Assembly: GCA_004552595.1 (NCBI GenBank)
Contig: SFNX01000010.1
Location: 1-35,509, forward strand
DNA from: Lachnospiraceae bacterium
GTDB lineage: Bacteria > Bacillota > Clostridia > Lachnospirales > Lachnospiraceae
Direction of reading: 5' to 3'
DNA: 35,509 nt
The position numbers were made by a program, and so were the translations under genes. The notes under the pieces were generated by a model that saw nothing but the letters and a program-made list of their open reading frames with translations, had not been told where the DNA came from and ran no database searches. Shown piece after piece: positions 7,280 to 15,035 of the stretch (positions within the stretch are counted from its first letter, which is position 1; the number at the start of each line of letters is the position of its first letter).

Positions 7280-8121
7280 CATATCACCTCCGTCTTATGT
7301 CTTGTAACGTGACAGTTAATGTTTACTGCACACGGCATTCCGGCGATATGTGTCGGGAATGTCTCAATATTTAGACCGATTGCTGTTGTTCTTCCGCCAA
7401 GTCCCTGTGGTCCGATTCCTAAAGAATTGATTTTCAAAAGCAATTCTTTTTCTAAATCAGCATAGAACGGATCTTTGTTTGAAGAGCCAAGCGGTCGCAT
7501 AAGTGCCTTTTTGGCAAGAAGTGCACATCTGTCAAAAGTGCCCCCGATGCCAACACCGACAACCATCGGCGGACATGGGTTCGGACCTGCAAATTTGACG
7601 GTTTCAATTATGAAATCCTTTATTCCTTCAAGTCCGGCTGATGGCTTAAACATCATAATGCGGCTCATGTTTTCACTTCCAAAGCCTTTCGGACCAACTG
7701 TAATTTTAATCTGTTCTCCGGGAACAATTTCCGTATATAATATGGCAGGTGTATTATCTCCTGTGTTCCCTCTTCTTATCGGATCCTTAACAACAGACTT
7801 ACGCAGATATCCGTCAGTATATCCCTGTCTTACACCTTCATTAACGCATTCCGTTAAGTCCCCGCCTGTAATATGAACATCCTGACCTATTTCCATGAAC
7901 ACAACTGCCATGCCGGTATCCTGACAGATCGGAACGTTCTCACGATCGGCAATTTCATAATTTTCTATGATGTTGTCAAGAATTCCTTTCGCGATTTCAC
8001 CGTCTTCTTCTTTTCTTGCTGTCTTGATAGCACATTTTACATCTTCCGGAAGATGCTCATTTGCTTCAATACACAGTTTTCTAATAACTTCTGTAATTTT
8101 ACTGCATTGAATTTCTCTCAT
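7279..8121 (-). CDS. Fumarate hydratase class I, alpha subunit (N-terminal, [4Fe-4S])
   Basis: A 280-residue iron-sulfur subunit of the two-subunit class I fumarase (TtdA-like). Likely cluster ligands are Cys66 (CQDTGMA), Cys183 (NPCPPMVVG) and Cys270 (NINCHVTRH), spaced as in the family. Other blocks are RRGNTGDNTPA (about 117-127) and GPKGFGSENMSR (143-154). The enzyme is oxygen-sensitive, in keeping with an anaerobe. It begins 12 bp after the lipoprotein gene and is followed by the beta subunit and then porCDAB, so malate/fumarate interconversion is co-expressed with ferredoxin-linked 2-oxoacid metabolism. Tartrate dehydratase is the alternative. Confidence 0.88.
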   Translation of the reverse strand: MREIQCSKITEVIRKLCIEANEHLPEDVKCAIKTARKEEDGEIAKGILDNIIENYEIADRENVPICQDTGMAVVFMEIGQDVHITGGDLTECVNEGVRQGYTDGYLRKSVVKDPIRRGNTGDNTPAILYTEIVPGEQIKITVGPKGFGSENMSRIMMFKPSAGLEGIKDFIIETVKFAGPNPCPPMVVGVGIGGTFDRCALLAKKALMRPLGSSNKDPFYADLEKELLLKINSLGIGPQGLGGRTTAIGLNIETFPTHIAGMPCAVNINCHVTRHKTEVI

Positions 8122-8133
8122 AATAATCTCCGT

Positions 8134-9588
8134 TTACCCAAATGACTTTCTCAAATCTACAGCAGCACCATTTGAGCCCAACATATCTTCACCGTCTATA
8201 TGCTTATAAATAACACCTGATACGTACGACTCCTCGTTTTCATCCCATACAGAATAAGGATTTAAATAAAACTTTCCCGAATAAATCTGCTCTGTCTCGT
8301 TCTCAGCTTCCTCATGGCTTTCATCAAGAGGTTCGCCATTTTTAGAATCAAGAACGTATTTAAAAATAATGCCGTTTTCGTCAAATGAATCAAATTCCAG
8401 TTTTCCAACGTATGCGTCAGCAAAATCATCTCCTGAAAACTGCATTAAAAATAACGAAGTGTCATTGTCGTCAAACCCTAAATATACATCTTCCGAACGC
8501 ATATTGCTGACAGTAATTTTTCTGATTATTGATCCGCTGTATCCTTCTAATTCATAGAGTGCAAGAAGCTGCTTCTCAAATCCGTCGTAATTAAACTTTT
8601 TAGCATACTCGCAGTATTTCTTAATCATTGCATCGTTTGATTTTTCTTCAATCTTTGCAACATGATAATACTGGCCTGCTCCGGCAGGAACCATTACAAG
8701 TGCCACTGCATTAAGTTCTCCGTTACCATCAAGGTATACAGGCATATCAGCGTTAATGTTTTTATCACTTACAGTCTCAACATAATCACGGATGTAGTCA
8801 GCGACAATACTTCCTCTCCACTCTTCATTAAATAATTCTTCTTCATCGGCATTGTCTTCTGATTCATCTTCACTTAATTCCTGCTCATCTATAAGCCCAC
8901 TTGTATTATTTGTATCTCCGTTTACAAAGTCTTCAATATCGGGTAAGGCAATTTCTCCAAATGACTGTTTTGCCATTTTAATAAACTGCTCTTTACTTAC
9001 ACCTGCGGCTTCAAGTATGGATGCATTGTCAACAAGCTGCTTATTTACTACATCGTAATTAAATACGGCATAATCAGTCCAGTCATAATACGAAGCATTA
9101 TATTTTACAATAATGCTTAATATTTCGCCGTTTAGATAAGCCTCATAGCTTATCATCGAATATGATGGTTCATAGTTTTCTTCTGCTGTTCCGTTAATTA
9201 ATGCTTCAATCTGATTTATTGAATCCTTTGCCATATCATATATTTCTGAATTTATTGTCTTTGCAGCATCGGAATCATCCTTAATTTCAGGGACGTCAAG
9301 ATTCACTTCGATTTCATACATTTCTTCAGGTTCATATCCGACTGAAATAGTATCTGTCTTTTTGTATACAGATCCAACATATGTGTCAATTGTACCAATT
9401 TCAACATTATTATTTGTTGTATCTAAAGAAGCTGTAGCTTCCTCGGATTTATTATCAGACACATTAGCCTCTGTACCCTCGTCTACATATTCAAATTCGA
9501 ATTCATTAAGGTTTTCTTCTTTCTTGCATCCGGCTAGCGATGAAATTACCAAAACAAAACAAAGCAATAAATACTTATACTTCTTCAT
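8134..9588 (-). CDS. Secreted lipoprotein of unknown function
   Basis: A 484-residue lipoprotein. The ATG at 9588 is chosen because AGGAG lies 5 bases upstream and a clean signal peptide follows (MKKYKYLLLCFVLVISSLAG) ending in the lipobox LAGC with Cys21; a longer frame begins at 9612. After an acidic linker come about 450 residues with regions around 70-200 resembling DUF4163/DUF3298-type extracellular domains (paired beta-rich segments ...YEAYLNGEILSIIVKY...), and an acidic stretch around 225-260. No catalytic motif is visible. It lies between cdd and the fumarase genes with tiny gaps, an odd place for an exported protein. Function unknown. Confidence 0.8.
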   Translation of the reverse strand: MKKYKYLLLCFVLVISSLAGCKKEENLNEFEFEYVDEGTEANVSDNKSEEATASLDTTNNNVEIGTIDTYVGSVYKKTDTISVGYEPEEMYEIEVNLDVPEIKDDSDAAKTINSEIYDMAKDSINQIEALINGTAEENYEPSYSMISYEAYLNGEILSIIVKYNASYYDWTDYAVFNYDVVNKQLVDNASILEAAGVSKEQFIKMAKQSFGEIALPDIEDFVNGDTNNTSGLIDEQELSEDESEDNADEEELFNEEWRGSIVADYIRDYVETVSDKNINADMPVYLDGNGELNAVALVMVPAGAGQYYHVAKIEEKSNDAMIKKYCEYAKKFNYDGFEKQLLALYELEGYSGSIIRKITVSNMRSEDVYLGFDDNDTSLFLMQFSGDDFADAYVGKLEFDSFDENGIIFKYVLDSKNGEPLDESHEEAENETEQIYSGKFYLNPYSVWDENEESYVSGVIYKHIDGEDMLGSNGAAVDLRKSFG

Positions 9589-9608
9589 AATATCTCCTTT
9601 CATGATTA

Positions 9609-10034
9609 TCACGCCTTCAGGTTATCAGGTCCAAAGCTTTCAGGCAGTAATTCGCCAAGTGTATAAACCTTGTAATCATCAGTGCTTCTTGCAACTACAA
9701 TTTCAAATTCACTGTCGCAAAATTCCCTCATGACCTGCCTGCACACACCGCAGGGAAACGCATAGTCTGAAAACAAATCTGTCTCATTTTCCAATCCTCC
9801 GACAATCGCAATTGCACTGAATTCCTTAACACCTTCAGAAACAGCCTTGAAAAAAGCTGTCCTCTCAGCACAATTTGTCGGTCCGTAAGCAGCATTTTCT
9901 ATGTTGCAGCCTTTGATTATTTTATTATCACTGCTAAGAAGTGCTGCACCAACTTTATATTTTGAATAAGGCGTATATGCCATCTTTCTTGCTTCAATCG
10001 CATTTTCAATTAACTGTTCGTATGAAACTTTCAT
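9609..10034 (-). CDS. cdd: Cytidine deaminase
   Basis: A 141-residue homotetramer-type cytidine deaminase converting cytidine and deoxycytidine to uridine forms in pyrimidine salvage. The zinc site is complete: Cys55 and Glu57 (TNCAERTAFF) and Cys95/Cys98 (PCGVCRQVM). The nucleoside-binding segment GCNIENAAYG (42-51) is present. Length is that of the short form. It shares a transcription direction and tight spacing with punA, azlC and azlD upstream, so it belongs with nucleoside salvage in this operon. Confidence 0.95.
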   Translation of the reverse strand: MKVSYEQLIENAIEARKMAYTPYSKYKVGAALLSSDNKIIKGCNIENAAYGPTNCAERTAFFKAVSEGVKEFSAIAIVGGLENETDLFSDYAFPCGVCRQVMREFCDSEFEIVVARSTDDYKVYTLGELLPESFGPDNLKA

Positions 10035-10053
10035 AATTATATCCTTATAAACC

Positions 10054-10362
10054 CTATATTAAAAACAATTCCGCAATATATGTTACAACGCAGCATGCAA
10101 TTGCAACTCTAAACAGTCCAAAGTCAAACCATGCCGCAACAACACCTACACAGAGTGCAATAATACCCGCAATTTTTGAAGAAGTAGCGTTGATTATTGC
10201 AGGGAATGTCATAACCGCAAGCGTAACATATGGCACATAATATAAAAATGATTTAATAAATCTGTTCTTAATCTGCTTTCTGATTAATGTTGTCGGTAGC
10301 ACTCTGATTAATGTCGCAACAATTGATGCTATCAGAATATAAATATATACATTGTGCTGCAT
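10054..10362 (-). CDS. azlD: AzlD-family branched-chain amino acid exporter subunit
   Basis: A 102-residue membrane protein with about four hydrophobic helices and the conserved TLIRVLPTTLIRKQ segment (about 17-30) near the N-terminus, typical of AzlD. AzlD works with AzlC to export branched-chain amino acids and their analogues (known for B. subtilis AzlCD and BrnFE). It follows azlC by 39 bp with an AAAGGGG site about 12 bases before the ATG. Substrate is assumed from the family. Confidence 0.88.
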   Translation of the reverse strand: MQHNVYIYILIASIVATLIRVLPTTLIRKQIKNRFIKSFLYYVPYVTLAVMTFPAIINATSSKIAGIIALCVGVVAAWFDFGLFRVAIACCVVTYIAELFLI

Positions 10363-10401
10363 TTATTTAATAAACCCCTTTACTTAACTCTTAAATTCAT
10401 A

Positions 10402-11139
10402 TTATTCCGATGCTTTTTCTATACTTTCCTCGTCCTTTACCGGGAATAGTATTGCACTTACAGAAGCAATAATAACCGTAAGAATAATAATTCTTGTTCC
10501 TGATGAAATATCTCTTATATAAGGTACTCTTGCAAATAAATAGCTTAGTAAAAAGCAGACAATAATTATTCCGCCGATTAATTTATCTTTTCTTGCAGGC
10601 GGTATAATAATTGCAAGGAACATTCCATACAGTGCTACAGACAGCGCACTTACAACTCTTGCGGGCAACACACTTCCTGCCATACATCCTACAGTAGTTC
10701 CGCATGACCACATTATTACTGCCGTCAAAAATGCCGTCATTGTGTATTCAAGCTGTAAATGCCCTTTTCTTCCTATCTCAACTGCAAATAATTCATCAGT
10801 AACCGTGAATCCATAAAAAAATCTCGCAAGCATTGAATCCTTTTCATGAATCCTCTGCGACAGCGCACAGCTCATAAGTACATATCTTATATTTGCAATT
10901 AGGACCATTAATGCAATTTCAACATATGAAACGTTATCCCTTATACACGTAAATATGGCAAATTCACCGGCTGAAGCGTGATTTAAAAAGCTTGTAATAA
11001 AGCATTGAAAAGGGGATACATTTGCAGATTTTGCAATAATCCCTAAAGAAAAGGATACGGCGAAATACCCAAATCCTATAGGTAATCCCGCCTTAAATCC
11101 TTCTAATATGACATCCTGATTTTTATTTAAAGTCCTCAT
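10402..11139 (-). CDS. azlC: AzlC-family branched-chain amino acid export permease
   Basis: A 245-residue integral membrane protein of the AzlC family. The N-terminal block GFKAGLPIGFGYFAVSFSLG (about 15-34) and the segment SFLNHASAGEFA are typical, followed by several hydrophobic helices and TVTDELFAVE. It pairs with AzlD downstream as the large subunit of a branched-chain amino acid exporter. The nearest AGGAG is 15 bases before this ATG, but it is well placed for a four-codon frame (11152-11138) whose stop overlaps the azlC ATG, so translation may be coupled. Confidence 0.9.
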   Translation of the reverse strand: MRTLNKNQDVILEGFKAGLPIGFGYFAVSFSLGIIAKSANVSPFQCFITSFLNHASAGEFAIFTCIRDNVSYVEIALMVLIANIRYVLMSCALSQRIHEKDSMLARFFYGFTVTDELFAVEIGRKGHLQLEYTMTAFLTAVIMWSCGTTVGCMAGSVLPARVVSALSVALYGMFLAIIIPPARKDKLIGGIIIVCFLLSYLFARVPYIRDISSGTRIIILTVIIASVSAILFPVKDEESIEKASE

Positions 11140-11170
11140 AATGTGTACATATATCTCCTATTCGTACCCA

Positions 11171-11992
11171 TTAGAATGACTTAATTGATTCAGTAATGAG
11201 CTTTGTAAACAATGGTGCAGCATTTCTTCCTGCTTCCTGAACCTCATCGTGTGTAAGAGGTGTAGGTGAAATTCCGGCAGCAAGATTACATACACATGAT
11301 ATTCCGCATATCTTCATACCCATATGGTTAGCCGCAATAGCCTCTACAACTGTACTCATTCCTACAGTGTCAACGCCAAGCTTTCCTAACATTTTAATTT
11401 CTGCAGGAGATTCAAACGAAGGTCCTGTGAGCTGACAATAAACACCTTCCTTTAAGTCAATGCCATTAGCTTTAGCTGCACTTCTGATTTTATCCTGTAA
11501 TGTAAGATCATATACCTGACTCATATCAGGAAAACGTGTACCAAGCTCGTCAATATTTTGTCCGATAAGCGGATTTGGTGCAAATATTGAAATATGGTCT
11601 GTAAGCATCATAAAATCACCTGCTGAATATGATGGGTTGAGTCCGCCCGATGCATTAGTAAGGAATAAAATTTCAGCACCCATCATCTTCATAAGTCTTG
11701 TAGGAAGTACAACATCGCTAATCGGATATCCCTCATAATAATGTACACGTCCTTTCATACATACAACCGGAACAGAGTCAACATATCCGAAAATAAACTT
11801 ACCGGCATGTCCCGGAACAGTCGAAATAGGAAAATCCTTAATATCGTGATAGTCAATCTCACCCTTAACATCCATTGTATCGGCATAATTTCCAAGGCCA
11901 GAGCCAAGAACAAGTGCTACCTTAGGAGTAAACGGAATTCTATCCTTAATGCTCTCATAGCATCCTAAAACCTTCTCGTATACAGCGTTCAT
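11171..11992 (-). CDS. punA: Purine nucleoside phosphorylase (trimeric, inosine/guanosine type)
   Basis: A 273-residue class I (low-molecular-mass, trimeric) purine nucleoside phosphorylase, which splits inosine and guanosine with phosphate into base and (deoxy)ribose-1-phosphate. Visible motifs: the phosphate loop VLGSGLG (28-34), PGHAGKF (60-66), MKGRVHYYEGY (79-89), NASGGLN (113-119), and the base-binding Glu198 (SFESPAEI) and Asn236 (CVCNLAAG). Length fits PunA rather than hexameric DeoD. It is the first gene of the long co-directional series running to the AlkD-like gene. Its leader has an AT-rich promoter region, but no single promoter stands out. Confidence 0.93.
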   Translation of the reverse strand: MNAVYEKVLGCYESIKDRIPFTPKVALVLGSGLGNYADTMDVKGEIDYHDIKDFPISTVPGHAGKFIFGYVDSVPVVCMKGRVHYYEGYPISDVVLPTRLMKMMGAEILFLTNASGGLNPSYSAGDFMMLTDHISIFAPNPLIGQNIDELGTRFPDMSQVYDLTLQDKIRSAAKANGIDLKEGVYCQLTGPSFESPAEIKMLGKLGVDTVGMSTVVEAIAANHMGMKICGISCVCNLAAGISPTPLTHDEVQEAGRNAAPLFTKLITESIKSF

Positions 11993-12107
11993 AATAATAA
12001 ATACCTGCCTTTCATTTCATATATTATAAATTTGATTCTATCAATCCGACGTAAATTATATTCTATCATAACAGCCGTGAATTTACTATAAAAACACCAT
12101 AAAAACA

Positions 12108-12134
12108 GCCCCATAAACACATTGTTTATGGGGC
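12108..12134 (-). terminator. Intrinsic terminator of gdhA
   Basis: A perfect 12-bp stem (GCCCCATAAACA with TGTTTATGGGGC) and a 3-base loop, followed on the minus strand by TGTTTTTATGG. It lies about 45 bp past the gdhA stop and before the punA leader. Confidence 0.85.
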
Positions 12135-12178
12135 CTCATTTCTTAATTCACAATATTAGGCAAACTAACTTGTTAACC

Positions 12179-13525
12179 TTATACAATACCCTGTGCATTC
12201 ATAGCATCTGCAACCTTTAAGAAGCCTGCGATGTTAGCACCTGCAACATAATCGCCTGCTAAGCCGTATTCCTTGGCAGCATCATCAAGGTTATGGAAAA
12301 TGTTGATCATAATCTGCTCTAACTTAGAATCAACTTCTTCAAATGTCCATGAAAGTCTTTCTGAGTTCTGGCTCATTTCAAGTGCTGATGTTGCAACACC
12401 GCCTGCGTTTGCAGCCTTACCAGGAACAAAGAATACCTTGCTGTCCTGTAAGTACTTTGTTGCTTCAAGTGTTGTAGGCATGTTAGCACCTTCACATACA
12501 GCGATAACGCCGTTAGCAACAAGCTTCTTAGCATCTTCAACATCAAGCTCGTTCTGTGTAGCACATGGAAGTGCGATATCAACCTTGATTTCCCACTGAT
12601 TTGTGCCCTCTGTCTTCTTGTCATGATACTGAGCTGAAGGTCTCTTAGCAGCGTACTCTGTAAGACGTGCTCTCTTTACTTCTTTTACTTCCTTAAGGAG
12701 TTCAACATCGATTCCTTCAGGATCGTAAATCCAACCTGTTGAATCAGATACTGTTACAGGCTTAGCACCCATCTGGATTGCCTTCTGGCAGGCATAAATT
12801 GCAACGTTACCTGAACCTGACACAGCACATGTCTTACCTGCAATATCAATACCGTTTGACTTAAGCATTTCCTTTGTCATGTAGAGAAGACCATATCCTG
12901 TAGCTTCTGTTCTTGCTAAAGATCCGCCGTATGAAAGCCCCTTACCTGTAAGAACACCTTCATAAAGTCCTGTAAGTCTCTTATACTGGCCGTACATGTA
13001 ACCGATTTCTCTTGCACCTGTACCTATATCACCTGCAGGAACGTCTGTGTCTGCTCCGATGTACTTATGAAGCTCTGTCATAAAGCTCTGGCAGAATGCC
13101 ATAATTTCTCTGTCTGACTTACCCTTTGGATCAAAGTCTGAACCACCTTTACCTCCACCGATAGGAAGTCCTGTAAGTGAATTCTTGAATATCTGCTCAA
13201 ATCCAAGGAATTTGATAATACCAATATTTACTGAAGGATGAAGTCTTAATCCTCCCTTGTATGGTCCAATTGCTGAGTTAAACTGCACTCTCATAGCATT
13301 GTTGACCTGAACCTGACCATTATCATCTACCCATGGTACTCTGAAAAGGATCTGGCGCTCAGGAGTTGTAAGGCGCTCAAGTAATGCATCCTTTCTGTAC
13401 TTCTCCTCATTCTTTTCAATAACAACACGAAGTGACTCAAGCACTTCCTTTACTGCCTGGTGGAACTCTGGCTGTGCAGGGTTCTGGGCAACTACTCTCT
13501 CGTAAACCTCGTCAACGTAAGACAT
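12179..13525 (-). CDS. gdhA: Glutamate dehydrogenase, probably NADP-specific
   Basis: A 448-residue hexameric-type glutamate dehydrogenase, making glutamate from 2-oxoglutarate and ammonium. Substrate and catalytic residues are in place: Lys90 (GPYKGGLR), Lys126 in GGGKGGSDFDPKGKSD and Asp166 (DVPAGDIGTG). The Rossmann motif is SGSGNVA (236-242), and Ser260-Asp-Ser after the second strand is the pattern of NADP-preferring bacterial enzymes. Length matches the 445-450 residue class. A strong promoter (13603-13631) and an AAGGAGGG site drive it; between them lies a terminator-like hairpin (13553-13586) that could control expression. It ends in its own terminator. Confidence 0.96.
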   Translation of the reverse strand: MSYVDEVYERVVAQNPAQPEFHQAVKEVLESLRVVIEKNEEKYRKDALLERLTTPERQILFRVPWVDDNGQVQVNNAMRVQFNSAIGPYKGGLRLHPSVNIGIIKFLGFEQIFKNSLTGLPIGGGKGGSDFDPKGKSDREIMAFCQSFMTELHKYIGADTDVPAGDIGTGAREIGYMYGQYKRLTGLYEGVLTGKGLSYGGSLARTEATGYGLLYMTKEMLKSNGIDIAGKTCAVSGSGNVAIYACQKAIQMGAKPVTVSDSTGWIYDPEGIDVELLKEVKEVKRARLTEYAAKRPSAQYHDKKTEGTNQWEIKVDIALPCATQNELDVEDAKKLVANGVIAVCEGANMPTTLEATKYLQDSKVFFVPGKAANAGGVATSALEMSQNSERLSWTFEEVDSKLEQIMINIFHNLDDAAKEYGLAGDYVAGANIAGFLKVADAMNAQGIV

Positions 13526-13544
13526 TTCTTTCCCTCCTTAATTT

Positions 13545-13586
13545 AAAAAACACCAATAAGCATACAAATCACTGTATGCTTATTGG
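13545..13586 (-). promoter_or_regulatory. Terminator-like hairpin in the gdhA leader (possible attenuator)
   Basis: A perfect 14-bp stem (13553-13566 with 13573-13586, loop 13567-13572) is followed on the minus strand by TGTTTTTT and then, almost directly, by the gdhA ribosome-binding site. It is downstream of the gdhA promoter, so it would be transcribed within the first bases of the gdhA mRNA. It may also stop read-through from the tRNA-Arg/SH3 transcript. Confidence 0.6.
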
Positions 13587-13602
13587 CGCCATTGCCATAG
13601 AT

Positions 13603-13631
13603 AATATAATACATATGTGTAAAATTTGCAA
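13603..13631 (-). promoter_or_regulatory. gdhA promoter
   Basis: TTGCAA (13626-13631), 17-bp spacer, TATATT (13603-13608), minus strand. The predicted start near 13596 gives a leader of about 70 bases. A small dyad (ACACT-2-AGTGT, 13642-13653) lies upstream of the -35. Confidence 0.65.
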
Positions 13632-13665
13632 CAGTGATTTAACACTTTAGTGTAAAAAAGCACTA

Positions 13666-14877
13666 TTATTGTATCAAATCAGATCTGATATACGCATCTT
13701 TACCGTCATATGTAAATTTACACCATCCGTCTTTTTCCTCGACAAGTGTGAATGTGTCTCCGGAACTTGCCTTTCCAAGACTGTCCGAATCAGTATTCGG
13801 TTGACTTCTGATGTTAGCGTTTTCTTTAACAGTTATTGTGCTTCCCGGCTCTCTTACATTTGCTGCAACCTCGCTGCTCTCAGCACCTGCTTCCTGATTA
13901 ACTTCCTCAAGATACTCTGTCTTAATGTACGCTTCCTGACCGTTATAATCAATCTTACTCCAGCCATTTTCAAGAACTTCGTATCTTGTAAATTCCTGTC
14001 CCTGTGAAGTCTTACCAAGTACTTCAGAATCAGTACTTGATGAAGATCTGATATTTACAACATCTGTTGCTCTTACTGTTTTGGCATTTGCAGCGGCTAA
14101 TGCCGCAGCCTCTTCGGCAGCCTGTGCAGCAGCTGCTTCTGTTTCTGCCTGCTTCTTAGCTTCAAGCTTTGCCTGAACATCAGAATTAATCTGTCCTCTA
14201 AGCTCGGTTACTCTTGCCGATAAATCCGGATTCTTCTCAAGCATATCGTTGTATGCAAGCTGTACATCATCCTGAAGCTGTTTAAAATCGTCCTGCGAAG
14301 CAAGAGCTAAAATATATGCCTCATCATTTTCTGATAAATCTGAATTATTGATATACAGAGTACCCGATTCATCTGTACATACATACAGTGAACAAAGTGC
14401 CGGCAGTTTATTAGCATCCGATACTATCTGTAATGTGTATGTTACAAGTACAAGATAGGAATTTTCCTCAGGTCCTGCCTTTGTATAAAAATGGTAATCT
14501 GCATACTGTGAAATATACTGCGCCTGAGCTTCGAAAAATGCCCTTCTTTCATCAGATAAGGCATTCGATAACGATGCCATTGTATCCGAATCTCCTATAG
14601 ACATTGCATTCATATATGAAGTACAGATTGTATTAACATTAGGATATGCATCCTGTTCGTACTTGTCTTTTGGCACTTCAACAGAACTCGCAATATCTTC
14701 AATTGCACTATTCTGCTCACCTTCCTTTACAACATCTGTTCCTCTTGTTGCAAGGAATATTACAAGTACTATTACAAGAATAAGAAATAAACCGCCTACA
14801 ATAAAATATCTGTAGTTTTTAGCCATTGACTCCCTAAATGAGCCCGCCGACTTTGCTTTCCTAGGATTTCCTGCCAT
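13666..14877 (-). CDS. Membrane-anchored protein with two SH3b domains
   Basis: A 403-residue protein: a basic N-terminus, one transmembrane helix at about 25-45 (FIVGGLFLILVIVLVIFLAT), an extracellular region with low motif content, an Ala/Glu-rich coiled-coil-like stretch around 235-265, and two bacterial SH3 (SH3b) repeats at about 268-325 (VRATDVVNIRSSSSTDSEVL) and 340-403 (ITVKENANIRSQPNTDSDSL). SH3b domains usually bind cell-wall peptides, so an envelope role is likely, but no hydrolase domain is present. The ATG at 14877 is preferred over an upstream TTG because TTGAGGT sits 6 bases before it. It lies 24 bp after tRNA-Arg with no terminator between. Confidence 0.85.
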   Translation of the reverse strand: MAGNPRKAKSAGSFRESMAKNYRYFIVGGLFLILVIVLVIFLATRGTDVVKEGEQNSAIEDIASSVEVPKDKYEQDAYPNVNTICTSYMNAMSIGDSDTMASLSNALSDERRAFFEAQAQYISQYADYHFYTKAGPEENSYLVLVTYTLQIVSDANKLPALCSLYVCTDESGTLYINNSDLSENDEAYILALASQDDFKQLQDDVQLAYNDMLEKNPDLSARVTELRGQINSDVQAKLEAKKQAETEAAAAQAAEEAAALAAANAKTVRATDVVNIRSSSSTDSEVLGKTSQGQEFTRYEVLENGWSKIDYNGQEAYIKTEYLEEVNQEAGAESSEVAANVREPGSTITVKENANIRSQPNTDSDSLGKASSGDTFTLVEEKDGWCKFTYDGKDAYIRSDLIQ

Positions 14878-14901
14878 ATATAACCTCAACAATTCATATT
14901 A

Positions 14902-14974
14902 TGCATCCGAGAGGATTCGAACCCCCGACACGCGGTACCGGAAACCGCTGCTCTATCCCCTGAGCTACGAATGC
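14902..14974 (-). tRNA. tRNA-Arg (anticodon CCG)
   Basis: A full 73-base cloverleaf: acceptor GCATTCG/CGGATGC with one G-T pair, D arm GCTC/GAGC, anticodon stem GCGGT/ACCGC with loop TTCCGGT (anticodon CCG, reads CGG), five-base variable region, and T arm GGGGG/CCTCT with loop TTCGAAT. The 3' CCA is not encoded: the discriminator A is followed by TAA. Confidence 0.95.
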
Positions 14975-15006
14975 AGCACACGCGGGGAGAACCCACATTC
15001 CCGTAT

Positions 15007-15035
15007 ATGTTACCATAAATGCCTATAAAATTCAA
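15007..15035 (-). promoter_or_regulatory. Promoter of tRNA-Arg
   Basis: TTGAAT (15030-15035, overlapping the stop of the DUF5688 gene), 17-bp spacer, TAACAT (15007-15012), minus strand. The predicted start is about 26 bases before the tRNA. The discriminator after the -10 is GC-rich (CGGG), as is common for stringently controlled stable-RNA promoters. Confidence 0.55.

Noticed and set aside
7475..7876. 133-codon plus-strand frame inside the fumarase alpha gene
   Set aside because: Shadow of a well-conserved gene; no ribosome-binding site or recognisable protein.
11993..12100. Purine riboswitch ahead of punA
   Set aside because: No conserved purine-aptamer core or three-way junction is visible in the short AT-rich leader.
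13642..13653. Small palindrome ACACT-2-AGTGT after the SH3b gene, as a terminator
   Set aside because: Five-bp stem without a following U-tract on the minus strand; at most a weak operator above the gdhA promoter.
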